Positions 34,296 to 42,658 of a DNA stretch of 64,000 nucleotides are shown here, piece by piece (position 1 is the first letter of the stretch; every line of letters begins with the position of its first letter). Source of the stretch: an uncultured Butyrivibrio sp. (GTDB lineage Bacteria; Bacillota; Clostridia; Lachnospirales; Lachnospiraceae). A program made the translations under genes and the position numbers. The notes under the pieces are model-generated. The model saw nothing but the letters and a program-made list of their open reading frames with translations, was not told where the DNA came from and searched no databases. Location of the stretch: the NCBI RefSeq assembly GCF_947169445.1, contig NZ_CAMVPU010000001.1, positions 1 through 64,000 of the forward strand, in the 5' to 3' direction.

Positions 34296-34978
34296 TGGCA
34301 CTTGAAATTAAGGGAATGGAAAAGAAATTCCTTCAGGGCGTAAGGATAGTAAGCGCAGTTAAAAAAATAAGTCTTTCTGTGCCTGATGGAGCGTTTATCA
34401 GTATCATTGGAAAATCCGGAAGCGGAAAGACAACGCTTTTAAATCTTATAGCAGGCTTACTGGTTCCAACCGAAGGCGAAATATTATTAGATGGTCGAAA
34501 TATAACGATGCTGAGTGATGAAGAAGCATCTTTTCTCAGGAATACACAAATAGGCTATGTCATGCAGGGAAAGAGTCTTCTTGGAAATCTATCGGTACTG
34601 GAAAATGTTCTGCTGCCATTTTATCTTTTTGAGAGAGAAGGGGATGCTACCAGTCGAGCAAAAGCTTTACTTGATCAGGTGGGAATTTTGCATCTTGCTG
34701 ATGCGTATCCATCGGCTCTTTCAGGTGGTGAGCTAAAAAGAGTTGCGATAGCAAGGGCGCTTATAAATAGTCCTAAAGTTCTTTTGGCAGATGAACCGAC
34801 AGGCGATCTGGATGCCGAGAACACTCGTGAAATAATGAGGCTGTTTAGAAAAATAGCAGATAAGGGAACAACAGTTATTATGGTGACTCATGAGCTTGAT
34901 ACGGTAAAATACAGCGACGTTACATACAGGATGGACTTTGGAGTATTGGACGTTTACAAAGCGGTAAGTATTGCCTAG
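34292..34978 (+). CDS. ABC ATPase, LolD/MacB family
   Basis: 228 aa. Walker A GKSGSGKTT, Q-loop YVMQGKSLLG, signature LSGGELKRVAIARAL, Walker B VLLADEPTGDLD. It overlaps the permease stop (ATGA) and is followed by a terminator, ending the block that begins at 32669 and possibly at 28779 or 23918. Confidence 0.9.
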   Translation: MMALEIKGMEKKFLQGVRIVSAVKKISLSVPDGAFISIIGKSGSGKTTLLNLIAGLLVPTEGEILLDGRNITMLSDEEASFLRNTQIGYVMQGKSLLGNLSVLENVLLPFYLFEREGDATSRAKALLDQVGILHLADAYPSALSGGELKRVAIARALINSPKVLLADEPTGDLDAENTREIMRLFRKIADKGTTVIMVTHELDTVKYSDVTYRMDFGVLDVYKAVSIA

Positions 34979-35010
34979 CGCCTGATTTATTTGAGAATAT
35001 TGGACTTACT

Positions 35011-35048
35011 AAAAGATGAGACAGTCAAAAAAGCTGCTCATCTTTTTT
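35011..35048 (+). terminator. Intrinsic terminator of the ABC/nitrogenase-like block
   Basis: AAAAGATGAG pairs with CTCATCTTTT around an inner CAG/CTG hairpin, ending in TTTTTT. It marks the end of the long co-directional gene set. Confidence 0.8.
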
Positions 35049-35193
35049 GGCTTTCTAAAAGATATGATTGACCTTGACTTCGCGTACTTATATAATAAAT
35101 GGGGTGTGTTTTTGTTGGAAAAGGTTAACCTTTCACACCGGATAAGAGCGATTGCTCATATTCTGAGAAAGTGGTTCAATAAAGGAGCTTATT

Positions 35194-35826
35194 TTGAGAC
35201 GTTTATATATACCACTGGCATGGGAATTGCTATTTGTCATAGCAACTATTCTTTTGCCTAAGCAGTCTTTTCATCTTTTCTTTGTGTTCTACTTGGGACT
35301 GCTAATATACTATTATTATTTTCATAAACAGTTTTCGTTCCGCAAGTTTGCACGTAATCTGAAGAGGATCAAGACCTTCTGGATTCCGGTTCTGGTTACA
35401 TTTGTTGGTCTTTTGCTTGCCAATGACCTTAAGAACAAGGTGATTCAACCGGTGTTTTATTCGGTCAAGGATGGAACTATCAGTATAATAACCCGTAATG
35501 ATATTCTTCCTACATTTTTCTATGCACTTATGATGATAGTTATGAAGCCGGTGGCGGAGGAATTATTCTTCAGAAAGGCAATCATTGCTTTTGGCAGTAA
35601 GAAGAGAGTATTTGTTTTAACAATAGTAAGTCTTCTTTTATGTGCAGTATCCAGAGCTCATGGATTATTGGGGATAGCAGAGTGGATGCTAATGGCGATT
35701 CCGGTGACAATTGCTTATGTTGTGACCAGGAATATTTACATTTCGATCATGGCCCACGTTGCTTTTGAGTTCTACGATAACATTTATTCCATTGTTTACG
35801 CTGTCGGTAGAATCCTTAACAGGTAA
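35194..35826 (+). CDS. CPBP-family intramembrane metalloprotease
   Basis: 210 aa, mostly hydrophobic with several membrane segments. The CPBP motif EELFFRK (glutamates of the active site) is near residue 122, followed by a second region with His in SRAHGLLG and IMAHVAFEF. TTG start chosen because AAAGGAG lies seven nt upstream. The family includes bacteriocin-immunity and prenyl-protein peptidases. No cognate bacteriocin gene is adjacent. Confidence 0.78.
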   Translation: MRRLYIPLAWELLFVIATILLPKQSFHLFFVFYLGLLIYYYYFHKQFSFRKFARNLKRIKTFWIPVLVTFVGLLLANDLKNKVIQPVFYSVKDGTISIITRNDILPTFFYALMMIVMKPVAEELFFRKAIIAFGSKKRVFVLTIVSLLLCAVSRAHGLLGIAEWMLMAIPVTIAYVVTRNIYISIMAHVAFEFYDNIYSIVYAVGRILNR

Positions 35827-35922
35827 TACCGATGTGTAATTATAACTGTTACTATTTGCATATTGGGAGTTACAGGTAGTAACGCAAACTACAATTTTAT
35901 TCCGGAGGAGAGGAAAAAAGTT

Positions 35923-37287
35923 ATGTTGGAAAAATGTTTTAAACTGAAGGAGCATAACACTACTGTCAAACAGGAGGTTATTGCCGGCCTTACCACATTC
36001 CTTACAATGGCGTACATTCTTGCCGTAAACCCAAATATTTTGAGCGCTTCAGGCATGAATGCAAACGCAGTCTTCGTTGCTACAGCAATTGCATCTGCAA
36101 TAGCAACATTCATTATGGCTTTCCTTGCTAATTACCCTATCGGTCTTTCAGCAGGACTTGGACTTAATGCTTACTTTGCTTACACGGTTTGTCTTGGGGA
36201 GCTTGCCGGTGAAGAGGAACCATTCAGAATCGCTCTTACAGCAGTATTTGTAGAAGGTGTTATCTTCATGCTGCTTTCATTCTTTAAGTTCCGTGAACAG
36301 ATCATCAACAGCATTCCACAGAATCTTAAATTTGGTATTTCAGCAGGTATCGGATTATTCGTAGCTTTCATCGGTATGCAGAATGCAAGAATTATCGTAG
36401 CAAATGATGCTACTGTTGTAGGTCTTGGAAGCTTTTCAGATCTTGATATGGTTCTTGCTCTTGTTGGTCTTGTTATTATCTGTGCTCTTGTATATTTCAA
36501 GGTTACAGGCGGTGTTCTTATCGGAATCCTTGTTACATGGGCTATTGGTATGATTCTTCAGGGAGTTGGTATTTATGTTCCTGCAGAGGGCACAAGCCTT
36601 ATTCCTAATTTCTCACAGGGACTTCAGCTTGGAGCTATTTCACAGACAGCATTTAAGCTTAACTTTGGTTGGGCAGCTTCACACATTATACAGTTTATTG
36701 CTATTACATTCAGTTTCCTTTATGTAGATCTTTTTGATACTGTTGGTACAGTAGTTGGTGTTGCAGATAAGGCTAACCTTCTTGATAAGGACGGCAATCT
36801 TCCAAGAGTAGGCAAGGTATTCTTTGCTGATGCTGTTGGTACAACATGTGGTTCTCTTCTTGGTACATCAACAATCACAAGCTTTGTTGAGTCCAGTGCA
36901 GGTGTTGCTGCAGGCGGAAGAACAGGCCTTACAGCTCTTACAACAGGTGTTATGTTCCTTGTTTCACTTGTACTTAGCCCTGTATTCCTTGCTATTCCTT
37001 CATTCGCTACATCTCCGGCACTTATCTATGTAGGAATGCTTATGGTATTCAGCATCACTAAGGTTAAATTTGATGATGGCGACATCGCTGATTCAGTTGG
37101 AGCTTATCTTGCACTTGTTATGATGCCTCTTGCTTACTCAATTGCTACAGGTATCATGTTCGCAATCCTTGGATGGGTTATCCTTAAGGTTATCGAGGGC
37201 AAGGTAAAAGAAATCAGCCCTGTAATGTGGATCGTATTTGTTTTATTCGCACTTAGAATTGCGGCATTGATCACTAACTTCCAGTAA
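35923..37287 (+). CDS. NCS2 / AzgA-type purine permease
   Basis: 454 aa with 12 or more hydrophobic segments. KQEVIAGLTTFLTMAYILAVNP at the start, FDTVGT and TTCGSLLGTSTITSFVESSAG are typical of the AzgA (adenine/guanine/hypoxanthine) branch of NCS2. Proton-coupled uptake of purine bases is expected. CCGGAGGAG precedes the ATG at 35923. No purine riboswitch is visible upstream. Codon use is strongly biased, suggesting high expression. Confidence 0.88.
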   Translation: MLEKCFKLKEHNTTVKQEVIAGLTTFLTMAYILAVNPNILSASGMNANAVFVATAIASAIATFIMAFLANYPIGLSAGLGLNAYFAYTVCLGELAGEEEPFRIALTAVFVEGVIFMLLSFFKFREQIINSIPQNLKFGISAGIGLFVAFIGMQNARIIVANDATVVGLGSFSDLDMVLALVGLVIICALVYFKVTGGVLIGILVTWAIGMILQGVGIYVPAEGTSLIPNFSQGLQLGAISQTAFKLNFGWAASHIIQFIAITFSFLYVDLFDTVGTVVGVADKANLLDKDGNLPRVGKVFFADAVGTTCGSLLGTSTITSFVESSAGVAAGGRTGLTALTTGVMFLVSLVLSPVFLAIPSFATSPALIYVGMLMVFSITKVKFDDGDIADSVGAYLALVMMPLAYSIATGIMFAILGWVILKVIEGKVKEISPVMWIVFVLFALRIAALITNFQ

Positions 37288-37315
37288 TCAGTTATCGTAT
37301 TAAAATGCTTTGATG

Positions 37316-37352
37316 TGGGCCGGATGCTTATCTTTTAGCATACCGGCTCAAT
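37316..37352 (+). terminator. Probable terminator after the purine permease
   Basis: GCCGGATGCT and AGCATACCGGC pair (one bulge) around a T-rich loop; the tail is weak (CAATTATT). It lies between the permease and hflK-like genes. Confidence 0.5.
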
Positions 37353-37385
37353 TATTAGAAATACATTTTTAAGGGAGGAAAAAAG

Positions 37386-38342
37386 ATGTTTGGTAAAAAA
37401 GAAAAATCATCTAACAAGCCCAAAATTAGTCCAAAGATTATCATTGTAGTTGTGATTCTAATTTTGGGACTTACCTGCGTTGGTGAGAGCTTTTACTCGG
37501 TAAAAGAGCAGGAGCAGGCTATTCTGACTATGTTCGGGAAGGTGCTTAGAGTAGATACTGCAGGTCTGTATTTTAAGGTGCCGTTTTTACAGGATGTTCA
37601 TTTGATTGATATGACAACCCACGGCATAGGAATCGGATATGTTATCAAGGATGGTCAGAACATAACCATTGATGATGAGGGAGTTATGATCACTTCTGAT
37701 TTCAACTTTGTAGACATTGACTTTTATCTTGAATACAAGGTTAGTGATCCGGTTGCAGCCTATTATAATTCACAGGCACCGGAGACTATCATGAAGAATA
37801 TGGCTCTTGCCTGCATCAGAAATACAGTAGTCAACTATACAGTTGATGATGTTATCACAACAGCAAAGGGGCAGATCCAGGCTGAGGTAAAAGAAAAGCT
37901 TCAACAGGAGCTTACTGATAAGAACATAGGAATGATGGTAGTTAACCTGTCAGTTCAGGATGCTGAGCCTCCGACAGAGGAAATCGTACAGGCCTTCAAG
38001 TCTGTTGAAACAGCCAAGCAGGGAAAAGATACTGCTGTCAACAATGCCAAGAAGTATCAGAGTGAGGAGCTTCCTAAGGCAGAGGCTGATGCTGATAAGA
38101 TCATTCAGGATGCTGAGGCTTATAAGCAGGCCAGAATCGCAGAAGCAGAAGGTCAGGTTGCCAGATTCAACGAGATGTACGAGCAGTACAAATTACAGCC
38201 ATATATCACCAAGAAACGTCTTTTCTACGAGACAATGGAAGATGTGCTTCCTGGACTTAAGGTGATCATTTCTGATGGAAATACTCAGCAGATGCTACCT
38301 TTAGATAGCTTTAGCACATCCACAGACGCTGGCGAGTATTAA
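37386..38342 (+). CDS. hflK: SPFH-domain protein, HflK-like
   Basis: 318 aa. One N-terminal membrane segment (IIIVVVILILGLTCVG) and an SPFH/band-7 domain with SVKEQEQAILTMFGKV, then a helical alanine/glutamate-rich region (EADADKIIQDAEAYKQAR). HflK and HflC form a membrane complex that regulates FtsH proteolysis. GGGAGG precedes the ATG. The hflC-like gene follows 18 nt later. Confidence 0.85.
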   Translation: MFGKKEKSSNKPKISPKIIIVVVILILGLTCVGESFYSVKEQEQAILTMFGKVLRVDTAGLYFKVPFLQDVHLIDMTTHGIGIGYVIKDGQNITIDDEGVMITSDFNFVDIDFYLEYKVSDPVAAYYNSQAPETIMKNMALACIRNTVVNYTVDDVITTAKGQIQAEVKEKLQQELTDKNIGMMVVNLSVQDAEPPTEEIVQAFKSVETAKQGKDTAVNNAKKYQSEELPKAEADADKIIQDAEAYKQARIAEAEGQVARFNEMYEQYKLQPYITKKRLFYETMEDVLPGLKVIISDGNTQQMLPLDSFSTSTDAGEY

Positions 38343-38360
38343 TGAGGAGGCGCATTGATT

Positions 38361-39248
38361 ATGGAAAAAAAGGGAAAAGGTAAATTTCTAATTGGATTAT
38401 TAGTAGTAGTTGTGCTGCTTGTAGTATTTTTTATTGATTCATGTCTTTATATTGTTCATCAGAACGAATATGTAACTGTTAGAAGATTTGGTAAGATAGT
38501 TTCTATAGCTTCTGACCCAGGCCTTCATGTGAAGACTCCTTTCATTGAGGATACACAGTCAATAAGCGGTAAGATTATCCTGTACGATATTCCAGCTTCT
38601 GACGTTATTACCAAGGACAAGAAGTCAATGATTACAGATACTTACGTACTCTGGAAGGTTGCAGATCCGCTCAAGTATGTTCAGACTCTTAATGCGGTCA
38701 GCAACAGAGCAGAAGAGAGAATCGAAGCTTCCGTATATAATGCTACTAAGAACGCAATTTCTTCCATGACTCAGGATGAGGTAATCGAGGCTAGAGGCGA
38801 GACTCTTACCAAGATTATTACTGAGGAAGCTAATTCTGATATGTCAGGTTATGGAATAGCAATTGTACAGGCTCAGATTAAGTCACTGGATCTTCCTGAT
38901 GATAATAAGCAGGCTGTATATGAGAGAATGATCTCAGAACGTAATAATATTGCCGCTTCCTACACTGCACAGGGAGAAGCTGAGGCTCAGAAGATCCACA
39001 ACGAAACTGACAAGCAGGTTGCCATCATCAAGGCTCAGGCCCAGAAGGATGCTGCAGTTCTGGAAGCAGAAGGTGAGGCTGCATACATGGCAACACTTTC
39101 TCAGGCATATGACACTGAGGAAAAGGCAGATTTCTATAGCTACATCAGAGGACTTGATTCACTTAAGGAATCACTTAAGGGAGAAAAAACTCTCATTCTT
39201 GATAAGAACTCAGAACTTGCCAAGATTCTGTATGGCAATTTCAACTAA
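38361..39248 (+). CDS. hflC: SPFH-domain protein, HflC-like
   Basis: 295 aa. N-terminal membrane segment then SPFH domain (YVTVRRFGKIVSIASDPGLHVKTPF) and a coiled region with repeated QAEAQKIHNETDKQ-type heptads. Pairs with the upstream HflK-like protein. GAGGAGG at 38344 favours the ATG at 38361 over a TTG two codons earlier. Confidence 0.85.
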   Translation: MEKKGKGKFLIGLLVVVVLLVVFFIDSCLYIVHQNEYVTVRRFGKIVSIASDPGLHVKTPFIEDTQSISGKIILYDIPASDVITKDKKSMITDTYVLWKVADPLKYVQTLNAVSNRAEERIEASVYNATKNAISSMTQDEVIEARGETLTKIITEEANSDMSGYGIAIVQAQIKSLDLPDDNKQAVYERMISERNNIAASYTAQGEAEAQKIHNETDKQVAIIKAQAQKDAAVLEAEGEAAYMATLSQAYDTEEKADFYSYIRGLDSLKESLKGEKTLILDKNSELAKILYGNFN

Positions 39249-39307
39249 TGTAATGGCTTAGAAATGCTTGTTTTCGTTCTCGCAGTAATTCATGGCAAAT
39301 GAAAATG

Positions 39308-39363
39308 AAAAAACTCTCCTATGGTTCAAAATTTGGGTGAACCATAAACAGGAGAGTTTTTTT
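39308..39363. terminator. Bidirectional terminator between hflC and the lipid kinase gene
   Basis: AAAACTCTCC pairs with GGAGAGTTTT, with an inner TGGTTC/GAACCA stem; A-rich on the left and T-run on the right, serving both converging genes. Confidence 0.85.
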
Positions 39364-39371
39364 ATATTGCC

Positions 39372-40325
39372 TTAGTTCATCATGCGGAGCTGCTGCTTGA
39401 GGCATTCGAAGGTGATGTGGTCGGATTTAACGGAAACTTCGCCATCAGTGTGAACCCACATGGGTTTATCAGTCTTGATGGTAACCTTTTGAACTACGTG
39501 GTGGCCGATTCCCTTTATCCAGTAGTAGTGTCCGATAAAGGAAAGGGGCAGCGCAAAGAGCATTCGGATCGAAGGCATATCACCGGCGTATACAAGGTCA
39601 AATTTACCATCTGTAAGATCGGCCTTGGGGGCAAAATTGAAGCCACCTCCCTCATAGTGGTGAACCATGGCTGCTATAAAAATAAACCGCTTTAGGTGGA
39701 TGGTCTCGCCGTTATCAAGGATGATATCGCAGGGCACCTTTTCGGAGCTAAGAAGCTGACGCAGGGCAATTGATCCATAGGTGAGTTTGCCAAGACCTAT
39801 TTTGTTCAGGAAATTCTTAGTTCCGGAGGAGAGAGCCTGCTCACATACAGCTGCATCAAAGCCTATTCCGGCGCTTACGTCAAAGAGCCTTATATAAGAA
39901 ATCTTCTCATCATGAAGCCTTGAGGTTTCCCTGGACATGGAATTATAGGTGAGTTTTCCAAGGTCGAGAGTGCGGATGACTTTTCCTTCTATGATGCGGT
40001 CAATAAGATCATCTATCTTTTTGGGATAGGACAGATCTCTTGAAAAATCGTTGCTGGAACCAATTGGGATATAACCAACATAGGTGTTCTCAAAATCAGA
40101 GATACCATTAATAACTTCGTTAAGTGTGCCGTCTCCGCCAAGAACTACAAGCTTTGCCTGATTATTTGTAGTGATTTCCTTGGCTAGTCTGGTGGCGTCT
40201 CCCGGGCCTTTTGTGAAAGCAGCCTGATATTCAAGTCCTTTCTCGGAGAATTTCTTTTCAAGCTTTTCCCAGATCTCTTTTCCCTTACCGGATCTGGCGG
40301 ATGGGTTTACGATACAGTAGTACAT
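39372..40325 (-). CDS. Diacylglycerol kinase-family lipid kinase
   Basis: 317 aa, DAGK catalytic domain with NPSARSGKG at the start and GGDGTLNEVING near residue 64, then the beta-sandwich half (HTDGEVSVKSDHITF). Members phosphorylate diacylglycerol, returning it to phospholipid synthesis, or make phosphatidylglycerol-type intermediates. Length is standard. Confidence 0.88.
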   Translation of the reverse strand: MYYCIVNPSARSGKGKEIWEKLEKKFSEKGLEYQAAFTKGPGDATRLAKEITTNNQAKLVVLGGDGTLNEVINGISDFENTYVGYIPIGSSNDFSRDLSYPKKIDDLIDRIIEGKVIRTLDLGKLTYNSMSRETSRLHDEKISYIRLFDVSAGIGFDAAVCEQALSSGTKNFLNKIGLGKLTYGSIALRQLLSSEKVPCDIILDNGETIHLKRFIFIAAMVHHYEGGGFNFAPKADLTDGKFDLVYAGDMPSIRMLFALPLSFIGHYYWIKGIGHHVVQKVTIKTDKPMWVHTDGEVSVKSDHITFECLKQQLRMMN

Positions 40326-40536
40326 TTTAACCTCGCGCGTTTATTGTTAAATAAATAATTAATGTAATAATTATAGCATTTTTTTATCATCTATGTTACG
40401 ATATGCAAGATGTTGCTTTAACGCATTACATTGTAAAAGATATTTGCTATTATTTTTGATAGTGATTATGAATTGACCCGAGGATTTAGCAGCATCCCCG
40501 TAGAAAATTTAATTATGTTAATGGAGGAGTCAGGAA

Positions 40537-41775
40537 ATGTATTCATTGGAAGAACTTAGGGTAGTTGACCCGGAAATTGCGTCTCTTATTGAAAAAGAGG
40601 TTGATCGTCAGAACGATCACATTGAGCTCATTGCATCTGAGAACTGGACCAGTAAAGCGGTTATGGCAGCTATGGGAAGCCCGCTTACCAACAAATATGC
40701 TGAGGGACTCCCTGGAAAAAGATATTATGGTGGCTGCTTTGTTGTTGATGAAGTTGAAAAGCTTGCCATCGAGAGAGCTAAAGAGCTGTTCCACTGCGAT
40801 TATGCTAACGTTCAGCCACACTCAGGAGCTCAGGCTAATCTTGCAGTGCAGTTCGCACTTCTTCAGCCCGGTGACACAATCATGGGTATGAACTTAAGCC
40901 AGGGCGGACATCTTACTCACGGAAGCAGCGCTAACATTTCCGGAACCTATTATAATGTTATCCCTTATGGTGTTGATGAGAACGGTGTTCTTGACTATGA
41001 GGAAATGTACAGACTGGCTGTAGAGCATAAGCCAAAGCTCATTATCGCCGGTGCTTCTGCTTACTGCAGAACAATTGATTTCAAGAAGTTCAGAGAAGCT
41101 GCTGATGCTTGCGGCGCTGTTCTTATGGTAGATATGGCTCACATCGCTGGTCTTGTTGCAGCAGGTGTACATCCTAGCCCATTCCCATATGCAGATGTTG
41201 TTACTACTACAACTCACAAGACTCTTCGTGGACCTAGAGGTGGTCTTATTCTTTGGAATCAGGCAGCTCAGGATAAGTACAAGTTCAATAAGGCAGTGTT
41301 CCCTGGAATTCAGGGTGGCCCACTTGAGCATGTGGTTGCTGCTAAGGCTGTTTGCTTCAAGGAAGCTCTTTCTCCTGAATTTACCGAGTATGGTCAGAAT
41401 GTTGTTAAGAATGCCAAGGCTCTTTGCAAGGGACTTATGGACAGAGGAATCAAGATCGTATCAGGCGGAACAGATAACCATCTTATGCTGATCGACCTTA
41501 CTAACTTTGACCTTACTGGAAAAGAAGTAGAAGCTTGGCTTGATGATGCGCATATCACAGCCAATAAGAATACAATTCCTAACGAGCAGCAGTCTCCTTT
41601 TGTAACAAGCGGTATCCGTCTTGGAACACCTGCTGTAACAACAAGAGGAATGAATGAAGAGGATATGGATAAGATAGCTGAAGCTATTGCCGTAGTTATC
41701 AAAAATAAGGGTGAAAAGAACGATGATGCCAGAAAAATCATCGCAGAGCTCACTGCTAAATATCCGTTAAAGTAA
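40537..41775 (+). CDS. glyA: Serine hydroxymethyltransferase
   Basis: 412 aa. Interconverts serine and glycine with tetrahydrofolate. PLP lysine in TTTHKTLRGPRGG, active-site ENWTSKAV and NKYAEGLPGKRYYGG, VDMAHIAGL. ATGGAGGAG precedes the ATG. No folate or glycine riboswitch was recognised in the 150 nt upstream. A terminator follows. Confidence 0.97.
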   Translation: MYSLEELRVVDPEIASLIEKEVDRQNDHIELIASENWTSKAVMAAMGSPLTNKYAEGLPGKRYYGGCFVVDEVEKLAIERAKELFHCDYANVQPHSGAQANLAVQFALLQPGDTIMGMNLSQGGHLTHGSSANISGTYYNVIPYGVDENGVLDYEEMYRLAVEHKPKLIIAGASAYCRTIDFKKFREAADACGAVLMVDMAHIAGLVAAGVHPSPFPYADVVTTTTHKTLRGPRGGLILWNQAAQDKYKFNKAVFPGIQGGPLEHVVAAKAVCFKEALSPEFTEYGQNVVKNAKALCKGLMDRGIKIVSGGTDNHLMLIDLTNFDLTGKEVEAWLDDAHITANKNTIPNEQQSPFVTSGIRLGTPAVTTRGMNEEDMDKIAEAIAVVIKNKGEKNDDARKIIAELTAKYPLK

Positions 41776-41804
41776 AAACTGTTTGTCTGTTTTTTGAAAC
41801 TAAC

Positions 41805-41856
41805 AGGGCGTATGTTTTATTTCATGAATTGAAGTAATCATGCGCCTTATTTTTTC
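41805..41856 (+). terminator. Intrinsic terminator of glyA
   Basis: AGGGCGTATG and CATGCGCCTT pair around an AT-rich loop, followed by ATTTTTTC. Confidence 0.75.
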
Positions 41857-42015
41857 TTTTTTCCTGTCTTACTAATTTATCAGGTGAATGACTATATAGG
41901 TGAAACAAAAACTGTTTGAATTGTCTATAATGAATATACAATTATAATAATTGGCAGAATATAAGACAATTACATGGCTATAATCAAAATAAATAAAAGA
42001 AAATTCAAAAATGTA

Positions 42016-42044
42016 TTGACAATATAATTCCATATGCATATAAT
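42016..42044 (+). promoter_or_regulatory. Perfect consensus sigma-A promoter of an orphan RNA
   Basis: TTGACA at 42016-42021, exactly 17 nt, TATAAT at 42039-42044. Both hexamers match consensus fully, predicting strong constitutive transcription from about 42051. Confidence 0.88.
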
Positions 42045-42050
42045 AAAAAC

Positions 42051-42445
42051 ATCTAAAGAAACAAAATACTTCTCCAAGATAAAACCAGATCAGAGGAGAA
42101 AGAAAGGCAGGTACACTCCAAAGGGATAGTTAGTTAAAATATTCAGAGAAAGGATGGTACACTCCACCAAACTACTAAATTTAGTTTTATAAAAGGTTTT
42201 AAGAGTTTTAAAAAGTATTAGTTCGGAAGTAAGATTTAGAAATACAGCTATCGAGTACATGATATGTGGTAGTAATGCAATATAAATAACTTGCAGCCAC
42301 AGCATATGAATGCAAAGGTTAATGGAAAGAACGAGCTGGGAACTGGAGGATAGGTCCATTGGACAAAGAAATATCAGAAGTTAATAAGTACTCGGCATAG
42401 GGCAGAAGCAGGTAATATCGATGAAGCTTCTGCCCTCAGTTTTTG
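42051..42445 (+). ncRNA. Orphan non-coding RNA of about 395 nt
   Basis: The region between the consensus promoter and an intrinsic terminator has no credible reading frame. It contains the repeated element GGTACACTCCA (42110 and 42156), each preceded by a GAAAGG purine run, and several short complementary segments. It lacks the landmarks of RNase P RNA, tmRNA, SRP RNA and T-box leaders. Length and promoter strength suggest an abundant structured RNA. It could belong to a large bacterial RNA class (for example ROOL-like) that I cannot confirm by eye. Confidence 0.6.
42400..42445 (+). terminator. Terminator of the orphan RNA
   Basis: Perfect 10-bp stem GGGCAGAAGC / GCTTCTGCCC with a 16-nt loop, followed by TCAGTTTTT. 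Confidence 0.85.
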
Positions 42446-42658
42446 TATGGAAAAAAATATGGTTTATTAAATTTATAACGCGTTGTTTTTATGGTAATAT
42501 TTTAGTATGATGGTTCAGTATCTGAATAATCGGACGGATGGGTATACATCTTGGATTATGTTTATGTAAAACCGTAGTTTCTGCGGCTTTATGAAAAAAT
42601 CTTCAAGATTATATTCATATCTGTTTTTATCATATATTTGTTGGGAGTTTTAGGGGAA

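Noticed and set aside
35016..35261. 81-codon ORF before the CPBP gene
   Set aside because: It begins inside a terminator hairpin and overlaps the CPBP gene, which has a better ribosome site.
35827..35922. Purine riboswitch before the NCS2 permease
   Set aside because: No purine-aptamer core or paired loops are visible, and the gap is under 100 nt.
42090..42359. 89-codon minus-strand ORF inside the orphan RNA
   Set aside because: No ribosome site or coding-like composition; lies antisense to a well promoted and terminated RNA.
42051..42445. RNase P RNA, tmRNA, SRP RNA or T-box leader
   Set aside because: Conserved landmarks (GAGGAAAGTCC, tmRNA ends, SRP GGAAG domain, GGGTGG T-box) are absent.
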